64,000 bases of DNA from Arthrobacter sp. H-02-3 (GTDB taxonomy: Bacteria; Actinomycetota; Actinomycetes; Actinomycetales; Micrococcaceae), in NCBI RefSeq assembly GCF_003097355.1, contig NZ_PYUI01000007.1, forward strand, positions 147,914 to 211,913, written 5' to 3'. Positions 30,388-38,927 of the stretch are shown piece after piece. The first letter of the stretch is position 1, and the number at the start of each line of letters is the position of its first letter. The notes under the pieces were generated by a model that was given only the letters and a program-made list of their open reading frames with translations, searched no databases and was not told the DNA's origin. The translations under genes and the position numbers were made by a program.

Positions 30388-31752
30388 ATGGAACTCACCG
30401 CAGGTCTCGTTTGGCTCCTGGTCGCCGCGGCACTCGTGCTGTTCATGACCCCGGGTCTAGCATTCTTCTACGGCGGCATGACTCGTGCCAAGTCGGCTTT
30501 GAACATGATGATGATGAGCTTCGTCGCCATTGGAACCGTCGGGATCATGTGGGTCCTGTGGGGCGCTTCGATGGCCACGGCCAACGAGGACAACTTCTTC
30601 CAGATCTTCGCCAACCCGTTCAGCCACTTCGGCCTCCACGGTTTCACCGAACCAGCTGACCTGCTTAAGGTCGGCTACGCGGCCACGTTCGCCATCATCA
30701 CTGTGGCCCTGATCTCCGGTGCGGTCGCCGACCGTGCCAAGTTCTCCGCCTGGGTGGTCTTCACCCCGATCTGGGCAACGCTGGTTTACGCCCCGATGGC
30801 CTTCATGGTCTGGGGCGGCGGTCTCTTCTCTGCCAGCGGCTGGTTCGGCCAGACGTTCGCGCCGGTCATCGACTTCGCCGGCGGCACCGTGGTCCACATC
30901 AACGCCGGCGTCGCGGGCCTCATCCTGGTCCTGATCATCGGCAACCGCAAGGGCTTCGGCAAGGACCCGAACCACCGCCCGCACAATATTCCGTTCGTCA
31001 TGCTCGGTGCCGCGATCCTGTGGTTCGGCTGGTTCGGCTTCAACGCCGGTGCCGCCGCGACCGTTGAGCAGGCCGGCCTGATCTGGATCAACACCCTGGC
31101 CGCCCCGGCCGCCGCCATGCTCGGCTGGCTCGCCGTGGAACGCTTCCGCGACGGCCACCCGACGTCCCTCGGTGCCGCCTCCGGTGTGGTCGCCGGCCTG
31201 GTCGCCATCACCCCGGCTTGTGCCAACGTCTCCCCGCTCGGTGCGATCGCCCTCGGCGTCGTCGCCGGTGTGGCCTCCGCGCTCGCCGTCGGCCTGAAGT
31301 TCAAGTTCGGCTACGACGACTCGCTCGACGTCGTCGGTGTCCACCTCGTCTCCGGTGTTGTCGGCACCGTGGCGATCGGCTTCCTGGCCACCCCGACCCA
31401 GGGCACCGCGGGCCTGTTCTACGGCGGCGGCACCACGCAGTTGGTCGCCCAGACCCTCGCCGCAGTGTTCTCGATCGTCTTCACCGCCGTGATGACGTTC
31501 ATCATCGCCTTCCCGATCCACAAGCTCATGGGCTTCCGGGTCTCCCAGGAACAGGAAGTCGTCGGTGTGGACCTGAGCCTGCACGCAGAGACCGCTTACG
31601 AGTTCGGCGTCGGCGGCCACGGCGGCAGCTTCCAGCCGCTGCACGAACTCATCACCGGCAAGCCGGGCGAAGACGCAGTCTCCGCAGCCCCGATGGACGT
31701 CACGTCCAACGGCAAGAAGAACGCAACGGGTAAGGAAAGTGTGGGGGCATGA
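30388..31752 (+). CDS. amtB: ammonium transporter AmtB
   Basis: AmtB conducts ammonium across the cytoplasmic membrane as a trimer. The 454-residue protein has about 11 transmembrane segments, starting directly with LVWLLVAAALVLFMTPGLAFFYGG. The twin pore His residues are in VVHINAG (about 170) and GVHLVSG (about 319), and the FxFNAG-type motif appears as WFGFNAG. The cytoplasmic C-terminus contains VVGVDLSLHAETAYE, the region that contacts PII proteins. Its TGA overlaps the glnK ATG by 4 bp, so AmtB and its blocker GlnK are co-translated. Confidence 0.95.
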   Translation: MELTAGLVWLLVAAALVLFMTPGLAFFYGGMTRAKSALNMMMMSFVAIGTVGIMWVLWGASMATANEDNFFQIFANPFSHFGLHGFTEPADLLKVGYAATFAIITVALISGAVADRAKFSAWVVFTPIWATLVYAPMAFMVWGGGLFSASGWFGQTFAPVIDFAGGTVVHINAGVAGLILVLIIGNRKGFGKDPNHRPHNIPFVMLGAAILWFGWFGFNAGAAATVEQAGLIWINTLAAPAAAMLGWLAVERFRDGHPTSLGAASGVVAGLVAITPACANVSPLGAIALGVVAGVASALAVGLKFKFGYDDSLDVVGVHLVSGVVGTVAIGFLATPTQGTAGLFYGGGTTQLVAQTLAAVFSIVFTAVMTFIIAFPIHKLMGFRVSQEQEVVGVDLSLHAETAYEFGVGGHGGSFQPLHELITGKPGEDAVSAAPMDVTSNGKKNATGKESVGA

Positions 31753-32087
31753 AACTGATCACGGCAATCGTCCGTCCGGAAAAGCTGGAGGCTATTCGCG
31801 AAGGTCTCGAAGCCTACGGTGTGCAGGGCCTGACGGTCAGTGCAGCCAGCGGCTACGGCCGGCAGCGCGGCTACACCGAGGTGTACCGCGGGGCTGAGTA
31901 CAACGTGGACCTCCTGCCCAAGATCCGGGTAGAAGTCCTGGCCACCGACGAACAGGCGGACGACATCCTCGACGTCATCATCGCCAGTTCGAACACCGGC
32001 CGGGCCGGCGACGGCAAGGTCTGGACGATGGATGTGTTCGAGGCCGTCAGGGTCCGCACCGGAGAGCGCGGCGCGGCAGCTATCTAG
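31749..32087 (+). CDS. glnK: nitrogen regulatory protein PII (GlnK)
   Basis: GlnK senses 2-oxoglutarate and ATP/ADP and can plug AmtB. The 112-residue sequence begins MKLITAIVRPEKLEAI, has the T-loop with the modifiable Tyr51 in GAEYNVDLLPK, and the C-terminal signature GRAGDGKVWTMDV. It overlaps amtB by 4 bp and is followed by a strong terminator. In many actinobacteria glnD, encoding the enzyme that modifies Tyr51, follows directly; here it does not. Confidence 0.96.
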   Translation: MKLITAIVRPEKLEAIREGLEAYGVQGLTVSAASGYGRQRGYTEVYRGAEYNVDLLPKIRVEVLATDEQADDILDVIIASSNTGRAGDGKVWTMDVFEAVRVRTGERGAAAI

Positions 32088-32138
32088 CTGCACCCGCTCC
32101 GCCGCGGAACGCGGCACTGACACAGCGGTCCTGACACA

Positions 32139-32172
32139 GCGGGCCGGATGCCTGAAAAGGCATCCGGCCCGC
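32139..32172 (+). terminator. terminator hairpin after glnK
   Basis: A perfect 15-bp GC-rich stem (32139-32153 with 32158-32172) closes a GAAA tetraloop and is followed by a T-rich stretch (TTCGTCGTTT). It ends the amtB-glnK unit before the convergent zwf gene. Confidence 0.85.
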
Positions 32173-32235
32173 TTCGTCGTTTCTGCGGTCGCCTCCAGCG
32201 GGTTGCGCGCTACTAAGCGGCCTTGTCGCGTCCGC

Positions 32236-33624
32236 CTAGGCCGGCCAGTCCTCCGGGCCGGAGGTCCCGGCGGGATAGTCCTCCAACGGCACATGTCCGG
32301 CCGCCCAGGACTTCAGTACCGGGTCCAGGATGCGCCAGCAGTCCTCGGCGGTGTCCGCCCGCACTGAGAGCAGCGGATCGCCGGTGAGGACGCCCTCCAG
32401 CACTTCACCGTACGGCAGGAGCTCGGAAGCGCTCAGCTCGGCCTGCAGGGTGGCCCGGTCCAGGCTCAGGACATCGCCGGGGCCGTTCACATCGACGTCG
32501 AACTTCAGCGTGTCCGGGCCAAAACCGATCCGCAGCTGGTTGGGGGCGTCCACGCCGCTGAACCCCTTCGGCAGATGCGGCACCGGCCGGAACGTCACCA
32601 CGGCTTCCTTGCGCTTGGTGCCCAGCGCTTTGCCCGAACGCAGGATGAACGGCACGCCCTGCCAGCGCCAGTTGTCGATCCCGAGCTGCACCTCGGCGAG
32701 GGTTTCGGTGTCCCTGGCCGGGTCCACCCCGGTTTCCTTGGCGTAGTCCGGGACCTTCCGGCCGTCGATGGAACCGGCCGTGTAGCGTGCCCGGCGGGTA
32801 CTTTGGCGGTACGGGGCCTTGATGCTGCTGGCGCGCAGCACCGTGGCAATGGCATCGCGCAGGTCGCGTTCGTCCACGGACGCCGGGGGCTCGATCGCCA
32901 TGAGCGCCATGATCTCCAGCAGATGGCTTTGGATCATGTCCCGCAGGGCGCCGGCGCCGTCGTAGTAGCGGGCCCGGCCCTCCAGGGCGAGGTCTTCGTC
33001 GAATACGATCTCGACCTTTTCGATGTACTGACGGTTCCACACCGGCTCCAGGAACGTGTTCGCGAAGCGCAGGCCCAGGATGTTCAGGACGGTTGCCTTG
33101 CCCAGGAAGTGGTCCACCCGGTGGATGTGGTCCTCCGGGACCAGCGCCGCCAGCGTCTTGTTCAGGTGCCGGGCGGACTGCTCGTCCGAGCCGAACGGCT
33201 TCTCCATCACCAGCCGGGTCCCGGCGGGCACGTCTTCCGGGGCCAGCGCCTCGCACGCGAGCTGGCTGACGTGCGGCGGAAGGGCGAAGTAGACGGCTAC
33301 GGGGCCCTCCAGCTCCTTCAGCAGCCCGGCGAGCTGCCCGCCGGCGGTGACGTCGAGCTGGTGGTACGTGCTCTCTTGGCGGATCCGCTTCAGCTCATGC
33401 TTGCCCTCGGTATCGGCCTGCGAGTTCTCGTCCGCGAAAGATTCCTCGATCCGCTCCAGCCACTGCTCGGCCGTCCACGGGTCGGATCCGGCACCGACTA
33501 ACGCGAGGCCGTCTGCGCGGCCCCGGGCCACCAGGCGGGCGAGTCCGGGAAGCAGGAGCCTGCCGGTGAGATCGCCCGAGGCACCCAGGATGAGGAGGGT
33601 TTTTACAGTTAATTGGCTGGTCAC
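32236..33624 (-). CDS. zwf: glucose-6-phosphate 1-dehydrogenase (orphan copy)
   Basis: It oxidises glucose 6-phosphate to 6-phosphogluconolactone with NAD(P)+. The protein has the nucleotide-binding N-terminus LLILGASGDLTGRLLLPGL (about 10-28), EKPFGSD, the substrate-binding active-site segment HRVDHFLGKATVLNI (about 167-181) and the C-terminal PFILRSGKAL and YGEVLEGVLTGD. At 462 residues it is shorter than usual Zwf (about 500). It is not next to tal, tkt, opcA or pgl, so a second copy in a pentose-phosphate operon elsewhere is likely. It occupies the place where glnD lies in related genomes. Confidence 0.88.
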   Translation of the reverse strand: MTSQLTVKTLLILGASGDLTGRLLLPGLARLVARGRADGLALVGAGSDPWTAEQWLERIEESFADENSQADTEGKHELKRIRQESTYHQLDVTAGGQLAGLLKELEGPVAVYFALPPHVSQLACEALAPEDVPAGTRLVMEKPFGSDEQSARHLNKTLAALVPEDHIHRVDHFLGKATVLNILGLRFANTFLEPVWNRQYIEKVEIVFDEDLALEGRARYYDGAGALRDMIQSHLLEIMALMAIEPPASVDERDLRDAIATVLRASSIKAPYRQSTRRARYTAGSIDGRKVPDYAKETGVDPARDTETLAEVQLGIDNWRWQGVPFILRSGKALGTKRKEAVVTFRPVPHLPKGFSGVDAPNQLRIGFGPDTLKFDVDVNGPGDVLSLDRATLQAELSASELLPYGEVLEGVLTGDPLLSVRADTAEDCWRILDPVLKSWAAGHVPLEDYPAGTSGPEDWPA

Positions 33625-33776
33625 CTAAGCCAGCATGCCATCCTGAAGGCTCATCTTGGTACCCTAGATAGTCGAGTCCCGTTGTCGAGGCGGTTCGTTC
33701 AGGCGAACACCAGTCACGACGCTGGCGTGCCGGACCGGCCGCCACCTGTAGATCCACTGAAAGAAGTGCACGGCGC

Positions 33777-35366
33777 GTGTTCAATTCACTCTCTGACCGG
33801 TTGACAGCAACCTTCAAGAATCTGCGTGGCAAGGGCCGCCTGACCGAGGCGGACGTTGACGCCACCGTCCGGGAGATCCGGCGTGCCCTCCTGGACGCCG
33901 ACGTCGCCGTGCCCGTGGTCCGGGAGTTCACCGGCCGCGTGCGTGAGCGTGCCCTCGGCGCCGAGGTATCCGGCGCGCTGAACCCGAGCCAGCAGATCGT
34001 GAAGATCGTCAACGAGGAACTCGTGGAGATCCTCGGCGGCGAGACCCGCCGGATCCGCCTGGCCAAGACCGGGCCCACCATCATCATGCTGGCCGGCCTC
34101 CAGGGCGCCGGTAAGACCACCCTGGCCGGCAAGCTGTCCAAGTGGCTCAAGGCCCAGGGCCACAGCCCGATGCTCGTTGCCTGCGACCTTCAGCGCCCCA
34201 ACGCCGTCACCCAGCTGCAGGTGGTCGGCCAGCGCGCCGGCGTGCCCGTCTTCGCCCCGCACCCGGGCGCCACGTCCACCGAACTTGACCACCCCGCCGG
34301 TGACCCGGTCGCCGTCGCTCGCGCCGGCGTCGAGGAAGCCAAGCGCACCCTCCACGACGTCGTGATCGTGGACACCGCCGGCCGTCTCGGCGTCGACGCC
34401 GACATGATGGAACAGGCGCGCCAGATCCGCCGCGCCATCGTCCCCAACGAAGTCCTGTTCGTCATCGACTCCATGATCGGCCAGGACGCCGTCAACACGG
34501 CAATGGCCTTCGACGAGGGCGTCAACTTCACCGGCATCGTGCTGTCCAAGCTCGACGGCGACGCCCGCGGCGGTGCCGCGCTCTCCGTCGCGTCGGTCAC
34601 CGGCAAGCCGGTCATGTTCGCGTCCACCGGCGAAGGCCTGGACGACTTCGAGCTCTTCCACCCGGACCGCATGGCCTCGCGCATCCTCGACATGGGTGAC
34701 GTCCTCACCCTGATCGAGCAGGCCGAGAAATCCTGGGACAAGGACGAGGCCGCCCGGATGGCGAAGAAGTTCGCCGACCAGGAAGACTTCACCCTGGACG
34801 ACTTCCTCGCCCAGATGCAGCAGATCCGCAACATGGGCTCCATGAAGAAGATGCTCATGATGATGCCGGGTGCACAGAACATCCGGCAGCAACTGGAGCA
34901 GTTCGACGAGCGCGAGATCGACCGGGTCGAGGCCATTGTCCGCTCGATGACCCCGCACGAGCGCGTGGCACCCAAGATCATCAACGGCTCCCGCCGGGCC
35001 CGCATCGCCCGCGGCTCGGGTGTGCACGTCTCCGAGGTCAACGGCCTGCTGGAGCGCTTCGCCCAGGCCCAGAAGATGATGAAGAAGATGGCCGCCGGCG
35101 GCGGCATGCCCGGAATGCCGGGGATGCCCGGCATGGGTGGCGGGGGAGGCGCCCGCAAGGGTGCCAAGTCAGCGCCCAAGAAGAAGGCCCGCTCCGGCAA
35201 CCCGGCCAAGGCCGCGCAGGAACTGCGCGACGCCGAGGCCCGGCGTGCGGCCGGCGCCAAGGCCCTGCCCACCGGAGCGTCGTTCGGCCAGCAGGGCGGC
35301 GACTTCGATCCGTCCCAGCTGAACCTGCCCAAGGGCTTCGACAAGTTCCTCGGCGGCAGCAAATAG
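33777..35366 (+). CDS. ffh: signal recognition particle protein Ffh
   Basis: Ffh binds signal sequences and 4.5S RNA and pairs with FtsY. The N/G domains show LAGLQGAGKTTLAGKLSK (G1, about 105-122), CDLQRPNAV, DTAGRLGVD (G3) and SKLDGDARGG (G4). The Met-rich M domain contains QMQQIRNMGSMKKMLMMMPG and SRRARIARGSG (RNA binding). The C-terminus has a Met/Gly/Pro repeat (PGMPGMPGMGGGGG) and a Lys/Ala-rich tail of about 90 residues, longer than in many species. GTG start at 33777. Confidence 0.96.
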   Translation: MFNSLSDRLTATFKNLRGKGRLTEADVDATVREIRRALLDADVAVPVVREFTGRVRERALGAEVSGALNPSQQIVKIVNEELVEILGGETRRIRLAKTGPTIIMLAGLQGAGKTTLAGKLSKWLKAQGHSPMLVACDLQRPNAVTQLQVVGQRAGVPVFAPHPGATSTELDHPAGDPVAVARAGVEEAKRTLHDVVIVDTAGRLGVDADMMEQARQIRRAIVPNEVLFVIDSMIGQDAVNTAMAFDEGVNFTGIVLSKLDGDARGGAALSVASVTGKPVMFASTGEGLDDFELFHPDRMASRILDMGDVLTLIEQAEKSWDKDEAARMAKKFADQEDFTLDDFLAQMQQIRNMGSMKKMLMMMPGAQNIRQQLEQFDEREIDRVEAIVRSMTPHERVAPKIINGSRRARIARGSGVHVSEVNGLLERFAQAQKMMKKMAAGGGMPGMPGMPGMGGGGGARKGAKSAPKKKARSGNPAKAAQELRDAEARRAAGAKALPTGASFGQQGGDFDPSQLNLPKGFDKFLGGSK

Positions 35367-35375
35367 CCACCGCAC

Positions 35376-35413
35376 GCTGATGCCGCCGGGGCTGTGTCGC
35401 CGGCGGCATCAGC
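35376..35413 (+). terminator. hairpin after ffh, probable terminator
   Basis: A 14-bp perfect stem (35376-35389 with 35400-35413) lies just after the ffh stop. There is no clear T-tract, so termination is likely but not certain. Confidence 0.6.
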
Positions 35414-35437
35414 ACTGAAGTGCCATAGGGTTAGACC

Positions 35438-36172
35438 ATGTTCAAGCAGCGCGTAGTCTTCGTCCACGGGGCTGGCAGCTTTGGGGCCGCCGCGTGGCCA
35501 AAGCAGCACGGGATGGCGCTGGACTACGACGCCCTGTTCCTGCGCCGGCACGGGTTTGACCCCGTTGCGGAACCGCTTGAATCCGACTTCGCCGCCGACG
35601 CCGCCATCGTGCTCGCATCACTGGCGGACGACGGCCGCGGCGAGGCCGGCGGCCACGTGGTGGCCCACTCGCAGGGCGCCATCGCCGCCATGATCGCCGC
35701 CGTCGAGCGCCCCGACCTCGTCCAGTCCCTGACCCTGGTGGAACCGGCCTGCCTGTCCTTGACCGCGGAGCTCCCGGCCACCGCCGCGCACCGGGCGCTC
35801 ATGCAGCCGCTTTTCGATGTCCGGCACAACCTCAGCGACGACGACTTCCAGCGCGAATATATCCGCCGTGTCTTCGCCGCCGACGCCCCGGGGGCCACGA
35901 CGCCGGAGGCCCTCCGGGCCGCACGCCGGCTCCGCCTGCAGGCTCCGCCGTGGGACGCGCCGCTGCAGATCGTGCCCGGCGTGCCGACGCTGGTCCTGAC
36001 CGGCGGCTGGGAACCCCTCTACGAGGAAATCGCGGGCTACCTGCGCGAGACCGGCGCCTTGCACCGCACCGCCCCGGGCGGACACCGGCCCCAGGATTCC
36101 ACCGAAGGGGACCGGGTCATCCGCTCGTTCATCGGCGAGGTCAGTCGGCTCCAGCATGCCCGGGCTTCCTGA
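35438..36172 (+). CDS. alpha/beta hydrolase
   Basis: The 244-residue protein has the alpha/beta-hydrolase oxyanion strand VVFVHGAGSFG, the nucleophile elbow AHSQGA (Ser78) and a late His in PGGHRPQD. Catalytic Asp is probably in the region after LTGGWEP. The substrate is unknown; esterase or thioesterase-like activity would fit the fold. It stands alone on the plus strand between ffh and a minus-strand accessory block, with its start 71 bp after the ffh stop. Confidence 0.8.
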   Translation: MFKQRVVFVHGAGSFGAAAWPKQHGMALDYDALFLRRHGFDPVAEPLESDFAADAAIVLASLADDGRGEAGGHVVAHSQGAIAAMIAAVERPDLVQSLTLVEPACLSLTAELPATAAHRALMQPLFDVRHNLSDDDFQREYIRRVFAADAPGATTPEALRAARRLRLQAPPWDAPLQIVPGVPTLVLTGGWEPLYEEIAGYLRETGALHRTAPGGHRPQDSTEGDRVIRSFIGEVSRLQHARAS

Positions 36173-36225
36173 GAACTAGCGTCCCCCAAGCGGGGTGTCG
36201 TTTCGCCTCCGACGGGCAGCCCAGG

Positions 36226-36840
36226 CTATGCACGATCCTCCAGGAAGGGAATGCGAGGCCGCCTCGCTAGGATCAGGTCGGCAAGCGACATTCCAGTTTC
36301 CCTGTTCTGCCTTCCGGAAGGCACCAAACGGATGATTGCGACATACGGGGTGTCCCGCGATTCAATCTCAATGACCAACAGGGCACGGCGACTAAGTGGC
36401 CTCCGCAGGGTATCCATTCTCACTGAGACAACCCGCTCCCAAGGCACGATTCCGAAATAGACTGGTCGCCGTCGTTGTCTGACCAGCTGGAGACCGCGGG
36501 CGTCTGCGACCAGGTCCAGGATGAATCCCCTCCCTTTCGTCTTTGATATCAACGGCCCTTTCTTGAGGAATCTCCCGAGTTCCTGCCCGGTCCAAAAGGT
36601 GTCGACAACAAGGGCTCCAGGATGGTCTTTCTGCAGCCGCGTCTTGAATGTTCTCGCACTGTGGAACAGCCACGCCAACCAGGGCGGTATGGCAACCGCC
36701 ATGATGAGCAGGGCCACCCCAAAGACCTTGAGACCGTCCGGATAGCTGATGGCTTCGTGGAACTTGACGACAAGTTTGACGAGAAGGGCCGCAACTCCCA
36801 TGACCCCCAGTGCCGTGCCCAGCGGACGCTTCATACTCAT
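36226..36840 (-). CDS. hypothetical membrane protein with two N-terminal TM segments
   Basis: The 204-residue protein has two hydrophobic segments (LGVMGVAALLVKLVV and VFGVALLIMAVAIPPWLAWLF, within residues 10-60). A soluble part follows with mixed beta-strand pattern and basic loops (LVRQRRRPVYFGIVPWERVVSV), which could be a PH-like domain such as those in small actinobacterial membrane proteins. I do not recognise the family. GC content and codon choice appear less biased than in neighbouring housekeeping genes, suggesting recent acquisition. It is the last gene in the minus-strand run dinB-patatin-MBL-this gene. Confidence 0.6.
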   Translation of the reverse strand: MSMKRPLGTALGVMGVAALLVKLVVKFHEAISYPDGLKVFGVALLIMAVAIPPWLAWLFHSARTFKTRLQKDHPGALVVDTFWTGQELGRFLKKGPLISKTKGRGFILDLVADARGLQLVRQRRRPVYFGIVPWERVVSVRMDTLRRPLSRRALLVIEIESRDTPYVAIIRLVPSGRQNRETGMSLADLILARRPRIPFLEDRA

Positions 36841-36895
36841 TAGACCTCCCCCAAAAGGCCGGCCATGCTGGCCGCGATACTGGTTTGAGCAACCG

Positions 36896-37855
36896 CTAGC
36901 CGGGGATCCCGCCGCGGGCGCTTCTTTCGGCGAGACGCTCGAGTTGCCGTGAGTGAACGTCGCTCACCCAGTCCCAGCCCTCTTGAGCCGAGGGGCCGAC
37001 GCGCGGGTCGCTCGGATCACGTGCGTCACGCAAGGCGTGCACATATGCCAAATCCTGATCGATCCGTGCGTGGACCTGGTCGGTTCCTCCGACGGACCCG
37101 TGCCCGGGGATGACGACATCGACGTCACCGGCCACGCTCGCCAGCAGATGCAGCGCGGCGAGGTAATCCTCGATCGGGTCAGCGGTGTCGCTCAGGTCGA
37201 GCATTGGAATCAGGACATCGGAAAGCATGTCCCCGGCGACAAGAACCCCTCGTTCCTCAATCAACAGCGCCGCATGGCCAGGGGCGTGCGCCTGATGCTC
37301 GAGGATCCGCACAGGAGGGCCATCCCAGGGAATCTGCACAGCCCCGACTGGCAGGCCGGTGATGAGGCCGAGCAGGTCCATCGGCACCTGAGCGGGGATG
37401 CCGAGCCGATGTGAATCGATGCCGTGCGACAGCCGCTCGCGGGCCGTATCCGAGCAGAGCGCGGTGCCCCAACGGACAGGAGCTCCAAAACCGGGGTGCC
37501 AGAGCAAGTGATCCCAATGCGGATGCGTCGAGAATCCCGCCGCAACGGCCTGACCCGAATCGGACAGATCCTTCGCGAGGCAGGCCATCTCGGCGTCGTG
37601 CACACCGGCGTCGATGAGCAACACGCCAGCCCGCCCCTGCACGACCACGGCGTTGCTCTGGCAGAACCCGCTCTCGTGGACCAGCACACCATCCGCAACC
37701 TGCCTCAGCACGGGTGAAATAGTAGCTTGCCCGGCGCCGGCCCACAATGATTCGCGGGAACGGGCCGCCTGGAGGTCACTGAGTCGTTGCCCGATGGCTT
37801 CACATCCGAGGCCGTCCAGGCGCGTGAACGTCGTCGGGTCAGGCATCCGAGGCAT
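36896..37855 (-). CDS. metallo-beta-lactamase-fold hydrolase
   Basis: The protein has the metal-binding motif HPHWDH (His111, His113, Asp115, His116), a preceding IDAG turn, a further His in HAPGHAALL, the Asp in VAGDML and a late His in IPGHGS. The full set predicts a dinuclear zinc hydrolase of about 319 residues. Family members include lactonases, thioesterases and glyoxalase II-like enzymes; the specific substrate is unclear. ATG at 37855 is used; a second ATG at 37846 is possible. It lies 45 bp downstream of the patatin gene on the same strand. Confidence 0.82.
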   Translation of the reverse strand: MPRMPDPTTFTRLDGLGCEAIGQRLSDLQAARSRESLWAGAGQATISPVLRQVADGVLVHESGFCQSNAVVVQGRAGVLLIDAGVHDAEMACLAKDLSDSGQAVAAGFSTHPHWDHLLWHPGFGAPVRWGTALCSDTARERLSHGIDSHRLGIPAQVPMDLLGLITGLPVGAVQIPWDGPPVRILEHQAHAPGHAALLIEERGVLVAGDMLSDVLIPMLDLSDTADPIEDYLAALHLLASVAGDVDVVIPGHGSVGGTDQVHARIDQDLAYVHALRDARDPSDPRVGPSAQEGWDWVSDVHSRQLERLAERSARGGIPG

Positions 37856-37900
37856 GAACAGATGACGTCATGCCCACCGAGCCGACTGATTTCGTGGGCG

Positions 37901-38890
37901 CTAACGCCAGAATTCGGTGAGCTGCTCGGCAAGGGCTCTGCCTTCGTCGTAACCCGCTTGAGCGGCGGCCGGACGCGTTGACAGATCCATCAGATTGCTG
38001 CCGAATGCGTTGAGGGAGTTGCTATCCGGCAAGATCGTTTCGACTCCGCTGCCGCGTGCGCGGAGTTCGTCGGCCTGTGCGGCAAGATGCATGCCCCAGT
38101 CCAACGGTGTCCGTGTTCTGCCGCCAAGTGGTGACAGCACCAGCACCCGCCCGTATCCGGCTGCCAGATCGGCATTCTCGTTGCGCCGGTAGCCGCCGTC
38201 GATGTATCGGTTGTCGCCGATGGTGTAGGCGAAGCCACTGGCGCAGCTGGCGGCGACGGCGTCCGCCAGGTCGACTCCGCTGTCGCGGTCGAACACGACC
38301 GGTTCACCGGTATGGGCATCGACCGCCGTGATGAGCACCGTTCGTTGCGGCCAGAGCTGACTGGGCAGCCGCGCGGCGACGGTAGCGCGCCACCGCGTTT
38401 GCCCGGAGCCATCCGACGCCGCATCCATGTCGAGCGCCGCCGCGCCCATTCTGCGGCGCATATCGGCCGCATCATCAGCGGCCCCGATGATTCCCCTCGT
38501 TCTCTCCAGATGGTCGGCCGGCCCACCTGGAACGCGTCCGCCGTCGGATCCGACCGGACCAGTCCGTTGTTGGGGCGCAGAAGCAAGGATTTGGGCAAGC
38601 AGTTGGGTCGGCGCCGCGCCAGTTATTTGGGCCGCCGCCGTTGATCCGGCCGACGTCCCGATGATCAGATCAGCCTCGGTGACATCCAAACCGGCTTCAG
38701 ACAGGCCGGCGACGATACCGATCAACCACGCATTGCCTGCCGATCCGCCACCACCGAGGACCAATGCTCGCTCACCCGCGGCACGCACCCGCCGTATGGC
38801 GTCGACCTGCGGCAGATCCTGGTCCGACCTCGGCCGGTCGGAGGCCGTCGCCGAGGTGAGGTGCAGACTCGAAGAAGGTGTTGTGTTCAT
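37901..38890 (-). CDS. patatin-like phospholipase
   Basis: The protein carries the patatin fold motifs: the Gly-rich oxyanion loop VLGGGGSAGNAW (about 44-55), the nucleophile GTSAGS (Ser80) and the dyad Asp in YIDGGYRRNEN. This predicts a Ser-Asp acyl hydrolase acting on lipids. ATG at 38890 is preferred over an upstream in-frame start because similarity begins later and the upstream part overlaps dinB. It lies 37 bp after dinB and before the MBL gene. No CD-NTase or other defence partner is nearby, so a defence role is not supported. Confidence 0.82.
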   Translation of the reverse strand: MNTTPSSSLHLTSATASDRPRSDQDLPQVDAIRRVRAAGERALVLGGGGSAGNAWLIGIVAGLSEAGLDVTEADLIIGTSAGSTAAAQITGAAPTQLLAQILASAPQQRTGPVGSDGGRVPGGPADHLERTRGIIGAADDAADMRRRMGAAALDMDAASDGSGQTRWRATVAARLPSQLWPQRTVLITAVDAHTGEPVVFDRDSGVDLADAVAASCASGFAYTIGDNRYIDGGYRRNENADLAAGYGRVLVLSPLGGRTRTPLDWGMHLAAQADELRARGSGVETILPDSNSLNAFGSNLMDLSTRPAAAQAGYDEGRALAEQLTEFWR

Positions 38891-38927
38891 GGGAGTCGCC
38901 TTTCGCGAATTGCCTGCAGCGACGTCG

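Noticed and set aside
37901..38890. Patatin as an anti-phage (CBASS-type) effector
   Set aside because: No CD-NTase, sensor or accessory defence gene is adjacent; the neighbours are dinB and an MBL hydrolase.
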